NCBI RefSeq assembly: GCF_030295425.1
Contig: NZ_AP027081.1
Coordinates: 124,001-188,000, forward strand
DNA: 64,000 bases
From: Mesoterricola sediminis
GTDB taxonomy: Bacteria > Acidobacteriota > Holophagae > Holophagales > Holophagaceae
Reading direction: 5' to 3'
Position numbers and translations under genes: made by a program. The notes below the pieces were generated by a model. It had not been told where the DNA came from. It saw only the letters and a list, made by a program, of their open reading frames with translations, and made no database searches. Every line of letters begins with the position of its first letter. Positions within the stretch are counted from its first letter, which is position 1. Shown here piece by piece: positions 35,856 to 43,911 of the stretch.

Positions 35856-36956
35856 ATGAACAAGCTCGCTGCCCTGCTTGTGGCCGCCGCCCTCATCAGC
35901 CCCGCGTTCGCCGAGGACGCCAAGGCCCCCAAGAAAGAAGAGACCAAAAAGGTCGAAGTGAAGAAGACCGAGAAGAAGGCTGAGAAGAAGGCCGAGAAGA
36001 AGGAAGAGGCCAAGAAGGCCGTGACCGAAGAGAAGAAGGAAGCCAAGAAGGCCGAGAAGACCGAGAAGAAGGCCGAGAAGAAGGCTGAGAAGAAGGAAGA
36101 GGCCAAGAAGGCCGTGACCGAGGAGAAGAAGGCCGAGGAGCCCAAGGCCGAGAAGAAGGCCGCCAAGAAGGCCAAGAAGGCTGCCAAGAAGGAAGAGAAG
36201 AAGGAAGCCGCTCCCGCCGCCGAGAAGAAGGCGATGACCGAGGAGAAGAAGGAAGCCAAGAAGGCTGAGAAGACCGAGAAGAAGGCCGAGAAGAAGGCCG
36301 AGAAGAAGGAAGAGGCCAAGAAGGCCCTGACCGAGGAGAAGAAGGCCGAGGAGCCCAAGGCCGAGAAGAAGGCCGCCAAGAAGGCCAAGAAGGCTGCCAA
36401 GAAGGAAGAGAAGAAGGAAGCCGCTCCCGCCGCCGAGAAGAAGGCGATGACCGAGGAGAAGAAGGAAGCCAAGAAGGCCGAGAAGGCTGAGAAGAAGGCC
36501 GAGAAGAAGGCCGAGAAGAAGGAAGAGGCCAAGAAGGCCCTGACCGAGGAGAAGAAGGCCGAGGAGCCCAAGGCTGAGAAGAAGGCCAAGAAGGCTGCCA
36601 AGAAGGCCGAGAAGAAGGAAGAGGCCAAGAAGGCCATGACCGAGGAGAAGAAGGCCGAGGAGCCCAAGGCTGAGAAGAAGGCCAAGAAGGCTGCCAAGAA
36701 GGCCGAGAAGAAGGAAGAGGCCAAGAAGGCCATGACCGAGGAGAAGAAGGCCGAAGAGCCCAAGGCTGAGAAGAAGGCCAAGAAGGCTGCCAAGAAGGCC
36801 GAGAAGAAGGAAGCCGCTCCCGCCGCCGAGAAGAAGGCGATGACCGAGGAGAAGAAGGAAGCCAAGAAGGCCGAGAAGGCTGAGAAGAAGGCTGAGAAGA
36901 AGGCTGAGAAGAAGGCCGAGAAGAAGGCCGAGAAGAAGGAAGAGGCCAAGAAGTAA
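35856..36956 (+). CDS. Exported Lys/Glu/Ala-rich tandem-repeat protein
   Basis: This 366-residue protein has a signal peptide (MNKLAALLVAAALISPAFA, cut before EDAK). The mature chain is built almost only of Lys, Glu and Ala, with a few Pro, Thr, Met, Leu and Val and no Cys or aromatic residues. The pattern (KAEKKAEKKEEAKKA, TEEKKAEEPKAEKK, PAAEKKAMTEEKKEAKK) suggests long charged helices. A 71-residue unit occurs twice in tandem and a third time in part; a 32-residue unit also repeats. It resembles histone H1/AlgP-like or surface spacer proteins, but no function is known. GGAG precedes ATG 35856; the longer frame from 35775 would bury the signal peptide. Confidence 0.88.
   Translation: MNKLAALLVAAALISPAFAEDAKAPKKEETKKVEVKKTEKKAEKKAEKKEEAKKAVTEEKKEAKKAEKTEKKAEKKAEKKEEAKKAVTEEKKAEEPKAEKKAAKKAKKAAKKEEKKEAAPAAEKKAMTEEKKEAKKAEKTEKKAEKKAEKKEEAKKALTEEKKAEEPKAEKKAAKKAKKAAKKEEKKEAAPAAEKKAMTEEKKEAKKAEKAEKKAEKKAEKKEEAKKALTEEKKAEEPKAEKKAKKAAKKAEKKEEAKKAMTEEKKAEEPKAEKKAKKAAKKAEKKEEAKKAMTEEKKAEEPKAEKKAKKAAKKAEKKEAAPAAEKKAMTEEKKEAKKAEKAEKKAEKKAEKKAEKKAEKKEEAKK
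36021..36731 (+). repeat. Tandem DNA repeats within the Lys-rich gene
   Basis: Two near-identical 213-base units (71 codons) occupy 36021-36233 and 36234-36446, and a third copy starts at 36447 but diverges. Inside the later part, a 96-base unit (32 codons) runs at 36540-36635 and 36636-36731. Nucleotide identity between copies is very high, so copy number may vary by recombination or slippage and could be mis-assembled from short reads. Confidence 0.9.
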
Positions 36957-36976
36957 CCACTTCTTGTTCGCAGGAT

Positions 36977-37013
36977 CAGAGGGGGCCCCGCATGGGGCCC
37001 CTTCTGTTGTTGG
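36977..37013 (+). terminator. Intrinsic terminator of the Lys-rich protein gene
   Basis: A 13-bp stem (36977-36989 with 36994-37006, one G-U pair, loop GCAT) lies 20 bases after the stop codon and is followed by TTGTTG. The T-tract is short but the stem is very strong. Confidence 0.8.
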
Positions 37014-37349
37014 GCGGTTCTTCCAGGTGCGTGCGGGAAAGGACCGGGGGGCGGGAACCGGGCCGGCGGGTCTGGCTGTTCACCCTCACCCGCCGGGATG
37101 ACGCCCGCGATCCGCCCGCCCAGGCGCGTTGGCCTTCAAGGTCCCGCGACGCCCATCCGGACCGTCATCCCCAGCCACGCTGCGGCCCCGGAGCCTTCCA
37201 TCCGGCCAGCGACCGCCCCCCACGCCTGGCCAAGGGCGCCTGCAGATTCGCCTCGTCGGAGGGGAGACCCATGGACGGAAAGGCCCGGTCCCCCGCTCCG
37301 AGCCCTGGGGCCATCGGATCCGGGGGACCGGGCAGGTCGGCAGGTTGAG
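37014..37349. other. Intergenic region without a supported gene; long inverted repeat near ilvE end
   Basis: I see no credible coding sequence here; the open frames are short, Arg/Pro-rich and lack ribosome sites. Near its right end, CCCGGTCCCCCG (37284-37295) and CGGGGGACCGGG (37321-37332) form a perfect 12-bp inverted repeat around 25 bases. This is just downstream of the ilvE stop on the minus strand and may act as a transcript end, although no T-run follows. Confidence 0.5.
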
Positions 37350-38468
37350 CTAGCAGACCTTGTGCATCCAGCCGTTGGGATCGGGATCCACGCCGTGCTG
37401 CAGGTTCAGGAGGGCTTCCCGCAGCTTGCTGGCCACGGGGCCGGTCTCGCCGCCGTTGACCTTCCACTCGCCGTGGGCGCTCTTCACGGTGCCGATGGGC
37501 GTGATCACCGCGGCGGTGCCGCAGGCGAAGGCCTCGGTCATGGTGCCGTTGCGCAGGGCCTCGGCCCAGTCGTCCACGGAGATGCGGCGCTCCTCGGCCC
37601 GGAAGCCCAGCTTCTTGGCCAGGTCCAGGAGGGTGAGGCGGGTGACGCCGGGCAGGAGGGTGCCGGTGAGGACGGGGGTGGCGACGATGGTCTCGCCGTT
37701 CTCCTTGTAGACGAAGAAGATGTTCATGCCGCCCATCTCTTCGATGTAGCGCCGGTGCACGGCGTCCAGCCAGACCACCTGGTCACAGCCCTCGGCCTTG
37801 GCCTCCTTCTGGGCCACGAGGCTGGCGGCATAGTTGCCCGCGCACTTGGCGGAACCGGTGCCGCCGGGCGCGGCCCGGACATAGTTCTCGGAGATCCACA
37901 CGGTCACCGGCTTCACGCCCTGGGGGAAGTAGGCGCCCGAGGGGGACGCGATGAGGATGAAGAGGTATTCCTTGCTGGCGCGCACGCCGAGGGCGGCCTC
38001 GGTGGCGATCATGAGGGGGCGGAGGTAGAGGCTCTCGCCGACGGCGTCGGGCACCCACGCCTGCTCCTGGGTGATGAGGAGGTCGGCGGCTTCCACGAAG
38101 AGGTCCACGGGCAGCTCGGGCATGGCCAGGCGGCGGGCGGAGGCGTTGAAGCGGTGGGCGTTGGCCTCGGGGCGGAAGGTCTTGATGGAGCCGTCGGGCT
38201 GCTTGTAGGCCTTGAAGCCCTCGAAGATGGCCTGTCCGTAGTGGAGGACGCTGGCGGCCGGGTCCAGGACGATGGGGCCGTACGGCTTGAGGACGCCCTT
38301 GCCCCAGCCCGTCTCCTCGTTGTACGGGATGACGATCATGTGCTCGGAGAAGACCTTCCCGAAGCCCGGATTCTGCATCCGCTTGGCCCTTTCTTCGGAG
38401 GAGAGCGGCTCCTTGGCGGGCTGGATATCGAAGCGCGCGGAGACCTGATTGGCGGTGATGGCGTTCAT
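37350..38468 (-). CDS. ilvE: Branched-chain amino acid aminotransferase
   Basis: This 372-residue PLP enzyme interconverts Leu, Ile and Val with their 2-oxo acids. Length and sequence fit the larger class IV type found in many bacteria and eukaryotes: LHYGQAIFEGFKAYKQPDGSIKTFRP near residues 75-100, the cofactor Lys in GTGSAKCAGNYAASLVAQ near 205, and EEMGGMNIFFVY near 240. It ends with a GTAAVITPIG motif. It is transcribed alone, downstream of the MocR-type regulator on the same strand, 10 bases from that gene's stop to its own region's far side, so control by that regulator is possible but unproven. Confidence 0.94.
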   Translation of the reverse strand: MNAITANQVSARFDIQPAKEPLSSEERAKRMQNPGFGKVFSEHMIVIPYNEETGWGKGVLKPYGPIVLDPAASVLHYGQAIFEGFKAYKQPDGSIKTFRPEANAHRFNASARRLAMPELPVDLFVEAADLLITQEQAWVPDAVGESLYLRPLMIATEAALGVRASKEYLFILIASPSGAYFPQGVKPVTVWISENYVRAAPGGTGSAKCAGNYAASLVAQKEAKAEGCDQVVWLDAVHRRYIEEMGGMNIFFVYKENGETIVATPVLTGTLLPGVTRLTLLDLAKKLGFRAEERRISVDDWAEALRNGTMTEAFACGTAAVITPIGTVKSAHGEWKVNGGETGPVASKLREALLNLQHGVDPDPNGWMHKVC

Positions 38469-38478
38469 GGGGACTCCT

Positions 38479-39957
38479 TCAAGGTTGGGCGGCGGGACGG
38501 GCGTGGATGAGCCCTCCGAGCCGCGCGATGGCTTCGCGGGTGACGCTGGGCGCGTGGGTGGAGAAGTTGAGGCGCAGGCAATTGGTGCCCCGGCCGTCGG
38601 GGAAGAAGAGGGGCCCCGGGGCGAAGCCCAGGCCGTGGCTGATGGCGTCCCGGTGCAGGTCGAGGCTGGAGACGTCCTCGGGGAGCACCACCCACAGGTG
38701 CATGCCCCCCTTGGGCTCGGTCACCTCGGCCTCCCGGGGGAAGCTGGCCTGGATGGCCTCGAGCATGGCGTCGCGCCGCTCCCGCAGCGCCTTCCGGAGA
38801 CGGGTCAGGTGCCGGCGGAAGCCGCCGCTCTCCAGGTAGTGGCCCACGACGGCCTGGCTCAGGGTGGGCAGGGCCACCGTGTGCACCTCCTGGACGATGG
38901 AGATGCGGGAGAGCACGGCGTCCGGGGCGATGAGGTAGCCCAGGCGGAGACCCGCGGCCAGGGACTTGGAGAAGCTGCCCAGGTGGATGACGTGCTCGGC
39001 GCCCGGCAGGCTCCGGAAGCTGGGGGTGCGCCCGCCGATGAAGCGCAGGTCGCCGTAGGTGTCGTCCTCCACGACGGTGACCCCGTGCTGGCGGGTGAGG
39101 GCGAGGATGCGCTCGCGCCGGGCCCGGCTCAGGGTCATGCCCGTGGGGTTGTGGAAGGTGGGCACCGTGAAGAGCAGCTTGGCGTCGCCCTTCTGGAGGA
39201 TGGAGGCCAGGCGGTCCGGGTTGAGGCCGTTGCGGTCGACGGGGACGGGCACGGCCTCCCGTCCCAGGGTCCGGATGAGGGCCAGGGCGCCCATGTAGCA
39301 GGGGCTCTCCACGAGCACGCGGTCGCCGGGGACGGTCAGGGTCTCCAGCACGACGGCGAGGCCGGCCTGGGCGCCGGGGATGGCGCGCACGCCCCAGCCG
39401 GGGGGCACGGGCTCGCCCTCGGCGCCGAGCCAGGCCGCGACGGCCTCCAGGTACGAGGCATGCCCGCTGGGGGCGGCGTAGACCCAGGCGCTGGCGTCCA
39501 GCTCCCGCATGGTCTTCGCGTAGAGGCGGCGGAGGGCCTCGCCCGGGAGCAGGTCGGAGGGCGGGAAGCCCGCGGAGAAGCTCACCAGGAGGCGGTTCTG
39601 GGCCAGCTCGAGGGTCTCCCCGAGCCAGGGGCCCAGTTCGTCCTCGCGCACCCGCAGGGAGGAGCCCTGGAAGGGGAAGGTGTCGGGATCCAGGAGGGCC
39701 GGGGCCTCCGGAAGGTGGTCGGCCACGAAGCTCCCCCGCCCCGCGACGGTCTGCACCCAGCCGGTGCGCTTGAGGCCCGCCAGGGCCTTGAGCACGGTCA
39801 GGCGGTGGACCTTGAAGCGCTGGGCCAGCTCCGGCACGGCGGGCAGCCGCATGCCGGCCTTCCACTCACTGGCCTGGATGAGGCTGCGCAGGGTCCGCTG
39901 CAGCTGGAGATACAGCGGGCTGGCGGCGCCTGGGTTCAAGGTTGAGGAAGGGATCAT
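38479..39957 (-). CDS. MocR-type regulator: GntR DNA-binding domain plus aminotransferase domain
   Basis: This 492-residue protein joins an N-terminal GntR winged helix (about 10-80: SPLYLQLQRTLRSLIQ, LPAVPELAQRFKVHRLTVLKALAGL) to a fold-type I aminotransferase domain. The PLP Lys is in HLGSFSKSLAAGLRLGYLIAP near residue 315, with the Asp of VVEDDTYGDLRF near 290 and the Asn of FHNPTGMTLS near 257. MocR/PdxR/GabR-type proteins sense PLP-linked ligands and usually regulate themselves and a neighbouring enzyme. ATG 39957 follows a GGGAG-type site poorly but begins the conserved domain. It ends 10 bases before ilvE, which may be its target. An ACCGG motif cluster lies upstream. Confidence 0.9.
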   Translation of the reverse strand: MIPSSTLNPGAASPLYLQLQRTLRSLIQASEWKAGMRLPAVPELAQRFKVHRLTVLKALAGLKRTGWVQTVAGRGSFVADHLPEAPALLDPDTFPFQGSSLRVREDELGPWLGETLELAQNRLLVSFSAGFPPSDLLPGEALRRLYAKTMRELDASAWVYAAPSGHASYLEAVAAWLGAEGEPVPPGWGVRAIPGAQAGLAVVLETLTVPGDRVLVESPCYMGALALIRTLGREAVPVPVDRNGLNPDRLASILQKGDAKLLFTVPTFHNPTGMTLSRARRERILALTRQHGVTVVEDDTYGDLRFIGGRTPSFRSLPGAEHVIHLGSFSKSLAAGLRLGYLIAPDAVLSRISIVQEVHTVALPTLSQAVVGHYLESGGFRRHLTRLRKALRERRDAMLEAIQASFPREAEVTEPKGGMHLWVVLPEDVSSLDLHRDAISHGLGFAPGPLFFPDGRGTNCLRLNFSTHAPSVTREAIARLGGLIHARPAAQP

Positions 39958-39995
39958 GACCCCCAAAGTTTGGTTCCGGGAGGGGGAAATGTCAT

Positions 39996-40085
39996 CAGAC
40001 CCCGGTCAAAAAGATATACCCGGACAGACCGGTTCACTGGGAAAACCGGTTTTTGGTCTACGGCCAGACCGGCGCATACCGGTCA
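39996..40085. promoter_or_regulatory. Cluster of ACCGGT-type motifs upstream of the MocR gene
   Basis: The 125-base gap before the regulator gene holds ACCGGT at 40028-40033, 40045-40050 and 40078-40083, ACCGGC at 40068-40073, and two looser forms (CCCCGGTC near 40000, ACCCGG at 40018). GGTCTACGGCCAGACC (40055-40070) is an inverted repeat. MocR-type regulators commonly bind direct repeats beside their own promoters, so this is a plausible operator array. Confidence 0.5.
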
Positions 40086-41348
40086 GGCCACCAGATCACC
40101 CGGCCGAATAGCGGACGAACGGCCGGTGCCCAGGGCGGAAACGCCCAGCCGGGCGGGATCCAGCACCTCCCGGGCGACCCGCAGGAGCTGGCCCTCCGTG
40201 ACGGCGTCGATCTCCTCGATCTGCTCGTCCAGGCTGAGGAGGCGGCCCGTGTGGAGGGCCTGGTAGGCGAGGCTGAACATGCGGCTGGTGGCGGATTCCT
40301 GGCTGAAGACGAGGTTGGTGCGCAGCTGGAGCTTGGCCCGCTCCAGCTCCTCCTCCGAGACGCCGGTGGCCCGCACCCGGGCGCACTCGGCCAGGGTCCG
40401 GGTGACCAGCTCCCGGGCGCGGCCGGGGGCGCAGCTCGCCGCCACCTGGAGGGCGCCGGTGTCCTGGTAGTGGCTGAGGTAGGTGCCCACCTGGTAGCAG
40501 AGGGCGTTCTTCTCCCGCAGCTCCATGAAGAGGCGGCTGGACATGCCCCCGCCCAGGATGTGGCTCAGCACGTTCACCGCGGCCCGGTCGGGGTGGATGT
40601 GGGGCTGGGCGGGGAAGCCCAGGACGAGGCTCACCTGCTGGAGGTCCTTGCGGGGGGTGTTCAGGAGGAAGGGGGTGGCGCGGTTGGGGGCGAGGGGGGC
40701 CGCCGGGGCCGCCGCCCCCGGGAGGGCGTCCAGCACCGGCGCCACCAGGTCCAGGAAGGCCTGGGGCTCGATGTCGCCGGCCGCGGCGATGAGGAGGTTG
40801 GGGGCGCGGTAGGTCTTCTCGAAGAAGGCCCGGGCCTCGCGGCTCCCGTACCTCTCCACCTGGTCCCGCCGGCCCAGGATGGAGTGGGCCAGGGGGCTGC
40901 CGGGCCAGAAGTTGGCGTAGAAGAGCTCGCTGACCCAGTCGTCAGGCTGGTCTTCGCTCTGGGCGATCTCCTCCAGGATGACGCTGCGCTCCCGGGCCAG
41001 CTCGTCCTCCTCGAACCGGGGCGTGGTGACCAGTTCGCCCAGGAGGTCCACCAGATCCGGGAGCTTCTCCCGGAGGACCTTCCCGTAGAAGCAGGCGGCC
41101 TCCTTGCCCGTGAAGGCGTCGAGGGAGCCCCCCAGGCGGTCCGTGGCCTCGGCCATGATCTGGGGCTCGGGGTAGCGGCGGGTGCCCTTGAAGACGGTGT
41201 GCTCGATGAAGTGGGCCAGCCCCTCCTCCCCGGGCAGCTCCCAGCAGGACCCCCGGCGCACCCAGAACCCGACGGAACAGCTGCGGACGTGGGGGATGGG
41301 GTCGATGAGGAGCTCGGTGCCGTGGGGGGTGGTGGTCCTGAAGGGCAT
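40083..41348 (-). CDS. M16-family zinc peptidase (processing-peptidase type)
   Basis: This 421-residue peptidase has the inverted zinc motif HFIEHTVFKGT near residue 47, in which HxxEH holds the metal and the catalytic Glu, with the further Glu ligand some 75 residues later around ERSVILEEIAQSED. It has the size of one beta-type mitochondrial-processing-peptidase-like subunit, a common stand-alone bacterial enzyme. No signal peptide is visible, so it is cytoplasmic as predicted. It is preceded by the ABC exporter operon on the same strand, 10 bases away, and may be co-expressed with it. Confidence 0.92.
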   Translation of the reverse strand: MPFRTTTPHGTELLIDPIPHVRSCSVGFWVRRGSCWELPGEEGLAHFIEHTVFKGTRRYPEPQIMAEATDRLGGSLDAFTGKEAACFYGKVLREKLPDLVDLLGELVTTPRFEEDELARERSVILEEIAQSEDQPDDWVSELFYANFWPGSPLAHSILGRRDQVERYGSREARAFFEKTYRAPNLLIAAAGDIEPQAFLDLVAPVLDALPGAAAPAAPLAPNRATPFLLNTPRKDLQQVSLVLGFPAQPHIHPDRAAVNVLSHILGGGMSSRLFMELREKNALCYQVGTYLSHYQDTGALQVAASCAPGRARELVTRTLAECARVRATGVSEEELERAKLQLRTNLVFSQESATSRMFSLAYQALHTGRLLSLDEQIEEIDAVTEGQLLRVAREVLDPARLGVSALGTGRSSAIRPGDLVA

Positions 41349-41357
41349 CCGCCTAGT

Positions 41358-42134
41358 CTAACCTTCGGCCTCCCGCCCCGCGAGGCCGATGGGCGTCCGG
41401 TGCAGCCGCCAGCCGGCAAGCGCCCAAGCTAACGCACCAACAAGCAGAAGGACCAGCACCGAGACGGGGACCGGGCTCGTGATCTGGGCCTGGGCCAGCA
41501 CCTCGTAGTCCGCCACCAGGCCGCCCCGGCTCCCGGAGATGCTCTCGATGTGGTGGAGGAAGGTGAAGCGCTGCAGGGTCGCGGGCAGCACCCGCAGGAG
41601 GTTCTCCCAGCCGAAGAGGACGATGGCGCCCCAGAGGGTGCCCCGGCTGAAGACCAGGATGAGCAGGTTGAGGAAGGCGAGCTCGGCCCAGTAGGCCAGG
41701 ACGAGCGCGAAGGCCTGCTGCGCCGCCGAGGCGGGATCGGCCCCCAGCGCCGTCAGGCCCAGGCCGCTGAAGCTGAGCCAGAGGGCGCCCCAGGCGTACC
41801 ACAGGAGCCCCTTGGCCAGGGGGAGGATCCAGGCCGGCACGGGCCGCACGAGGACGAGGGGCAGCGTGCGCTGCTCGATGTCCTCCCGGATGCCGCCGGG
41901 GGCGGCCACCAGGACCATGATCGGGAGCACGAGGCCGACGAGGACGTTGTGGAAGATCTGGAGGGCGAGTCGGGGGTCGGAGGCCAGGGCATGGCTGGCC
42001 AGGGCCCGCACGACGAGGCTGAGCAGGACGGGGGCCATGGCCAGGCCGGCCAGGACCCAGCCCCGGGCCTGGAGGACGCGGGGGGCGTAGCCGGTGAACA
42101 CGGCCCGGAGGGTGGGGAGGGCCCGCGCGTTCAT
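41358..42134 (-). CDS. ABC-2 type transporter permease
   Basis: This 258-residue membrane protein has about six hydrophobic segments, for example GWVLAGLAMAPVLLSLVVRAL, NVLVGLVLPIMVLVAA and VSVLVLLLVGALAWALAGW. The stretch GGIREDIEQRTLPLVLVRPVPAWILPLAK resembles the conserved cytoplasmic element of ABC-2 exporters (E...GTL..L...P). Its ATG overlaps the stop of the ATPase gene at 42131 (ATGA). It is the last of four interlocked exporter genes. Substrate unknown. Confidence 0.82.
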   Translation of the reverse strand: MNARALPTLRAVFTGYAPRVLQARGWVLAGLAMAPVLLSLVVRALASHALASDPRLALQIFHNVLVGLVLPIMVLVAAPGGIREDIEQRTLPLVLVRPVPAWILPLAKGLLWYAWGALWLSFSGLGLTALGADPASAAQQAFALVLAYWAELAFLNLLILVFSRGTLWGAIVLFGWENLLRVLPATLQRFTFLHHIESISGSRGGLVADYEVLAQAQITSPVPVSVLVLLLVGALAWALAGWRLHRTPIGLAGREAEG

Positions 42135-43054
42135 GCGTGATCCTTCGTCAGGTACTGGAAGACGGCGTCCAGGTTGAGGTCCAGCGGGTCCAGGGACAGC
42201 AGGGGGAGGATCCCGTCGGCGACGGCGTCCTGGAGGCGGGGCAGGAAGGTGCGGGGGTTGCGGATGGCCAGGACCGCCGCGCCCTCCTCCATGCGGAGGG
42301 CCACGAGCTCGTCCTGCTCCACGGCCCAGCGCGCGATCTCCCGGGCGGCGGCCGCGGAGACGCGGAGCTCCACGGGATGCCGGTCCAGGAGCTCCCGGAT
42401 CTCCGGGACGCTGCCCTCCGCGAGGAGGCGCCCCCGGAAGAGGAGGAGGATGCGGTCCGTGAGCTGGGCCACCTCGCCGAGGATGTGGCTGCTGACGAGG
42501 ATGCGGGTCCCGCCCGCGGCGAGGCCCCGGAGGATGTCCATGAGATGGAGCCTGGCCTCGGGATCCAGCCCGTTGAAGGGCTCGTCCAGGATCAGGAGCT
42601 CGGGCTCGTGGAGGAGGGCCTGGGCCAGGCGCAGGCGCTGGCGCATGCCCTTGGACATGGCGGTGAAGGGGAGGCGGGCGCGTTCGGCCATGCCCGTGAG
42701 GGCCAGGCCCCGGGCCACGGCCCCGTCGAGCGCCGCGCCCTCCAGGCCGGAGAGCCGCCCCATCATCCGCAGCCAGCGGTCCCCCCGGAACCCGGAGGGG
42801 AAGCGGTCGCCCTCGGGCACCAGGCCGAGGCGGGCCAGCACGGCGGGGTTGCGGAAGGGGGCCTCGCCGAAGACCCGCACCTCGCCGCCGGAGGGGGGCA
42901 GAAGCCCGCTGATCAGCTGGATGAGGCTGGACTTGCCGGCGCCGTTGGGGCCGAGGAGGCCCGTGATGCCGCCGCCGGAAGGGAGCTCGAACGTGGTGGG
43001 GGAGAGGCCCAGGATGTCGCCGTAGCGGAGGGATGCGCGCTGGAGGGAGATCAC
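42131..43054 (-). CDS. ABC transporter ATP-binding protein (second pair)
   Basis: This 307-residue ATPase has Walker A GPNGAGKSS near residue 40, the Q-loop VPEGDRFPSG region, a signature variant SKGMRQRLRLAQALLHEP near 130, Walker B LLILDEPFNGLDPEA near 155, and the switch His in VSSHILGEVAQL near 187. The extra C-terminal 90 residues are typical of ABC-2 drug or lipid exporter ATPases. The GTG at 43054 overlaps the stop of the upstream permease gene. It pairs with the permease at 41358-42134. Confidence 0.9.
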   Translation of the reverse strand: MISLQRASLRYGDILGLSPTTFELPSGGGITGLLGPNGAGKSSLIQLISGLLPPSGGEVRVFGEAPFRNPAVLARLGLVPEGDRFPSGFRGDRWLRMMGRLSGLEGAALDGAVARGLALTGMAERARLPFTAMSKGMRQRLRLAQALLHEPELLILDEPFNGLDPEARLHLMDILRGLAAGGTRILVSSHILGEVAQLTDRILLLFRGRLLAEGSVPEIRELLDRHPVELRVSAAAAREIARWAVEQDELVALRMEEGAAVLAIRNPRTFLPRLQDAVADGILPLLSLDPLDLNLDAVFQYLTKDHA

Positions 43055-43911
43055 AGGACGGCCTCCTCCGGGCGGGTGCGCCGCGCGGCGATAAAGGTCC
43101 ACAGTCCGATGTGGAAGAGGGTGGCGGCGGCGGCCGCGGCGAGGCCGGTCTCGGTCTCCAGCCCGAAGACGAGCCGGGGCCAGGCCTTGGTCAGGGTGCC
43201 GAGGCCCAGCGCCGTCCAGCGCGGGTCGCCCAGGGCCTGGCCCAGGACGGCGCCCAGCGCGCCGCTGCCCAGCAGGATGCCCAGGGCCCAGCCGAAGCCC
43301 GCCCGGGGAGAGGCGGCCAGGCTGGAGGCGCCCAGGGTCACGGCCCCCATGAGGGCCGCGATGAGCGCGGCGGCGGGGATGAGGCGGAGGGGGGCCGTGG
43401 GCCAGACGGGTCCGCCGGCGCCCGCGATGGCCAGGGAGAGGCCCCAGGGCAGGAGGATGTAGGCGAGCATGACGCAGAAGGGGAGCCCGGCCGCGAAGAG
43501 GGCCTTGGCCCCCAGGTAGGCCCGCTGGGTCACCGGGTGGGCGTAGATGAGGGGGCGGACGCGGTGCAGGGTGTCGCGGGCCACGAGCCCGCCCCCGACC
43601 AGGGCGGTCTGCAGCCAGAGGATGCCGATCATGGCGCCGTGGAGCAGCTGGGCCTGGAACCTCGCGCCCTGGGGCAGGAAGGCCTCGGTGGCGTGGCGGA
43701 GCTCCGCGAGCTCGCGCCGGCTGGCCATGAGGTGGTTGCCGTAGAGCTGGGCGCAGAGGATGAGGAGGATGCCCAGGAAGAGGAAGCCGAAGAACTTCCC
43801 CAGCTTCTGGCGGACCACGCGGCGCAGGTCGAAGCGGAGGAGGACCAGGGTGGGGGGCATGCCCTCGTCCAGACGGGGCCGCGGCGGGAGGGTGGGCGCG
43901 AAGATGGGCAT
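43051..43911 (-). CDS. ABC transporter permease (first pair)
   Basis: This 286-residue protein has a soluble N-terminus of about 35 residues and six or so membrane segments (FFGFLFLGILLILCAQLYG, GILWLQTALVGGGLVA, LIPAAALIAALMGAVTLGASSLA). A periplasmic loop follows the first helix. It belongs with the ABC-2 exporter permeases by layout and context, but primary-sequence motifs are weak. It starts in an ATGA overlap with the ATPase gene at 43911 and ends in a GTGA overlap with the next ATPase gene. Confidence 0.8.
   Translation of the reverse strand: MPIFAPTLPPRPRLDEGMPPTLVLLRFDLRRVVRQKLGKFFGFLFLGILLILCAQLYGNHLMASRRELAELRHATEAFLPQGARFQAQLLHGAMIGILWLQTALVGGGLVARDTLHRVRPLIYAHPVTQRAYLGAKALFAAGLPFCVMLAYILLPWGLSLAIAGAGGPVWPTAPLRLIPAAALIAALMGAVTLGASSLAASPRAGFGWALGILLGSGALGAVLGQALGDPRWTALGLGTLTKAWPRLVFGLETETGLAAAAAATLFHIGLWTFIAARRTRPEEAVL

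Noticed and set aside
33170-36949. Very long minus-strand open frame (over 1200 codons) rich in Phe, Ser and Ala across the Lys-rich gene and the sigma-54 activator
   Set aside because: It is the antisense of AAG/GAG/GCC repeats and of well-identified genes; long antisense frames are expected in this base composition.
35856-36956. CRISPR-like array suggested by regular short repeats
   Set aside because: The repeats are codon-phased inside a coding gene, without unique spacers.
36992-37348. Open frame after the Lys-rich gene (about 118 codons)
   Set aside because: It begins inside the terminator hairpin, lacks a ribosome site and has an Arg/Pro-rich composition typical of non-coding frames.
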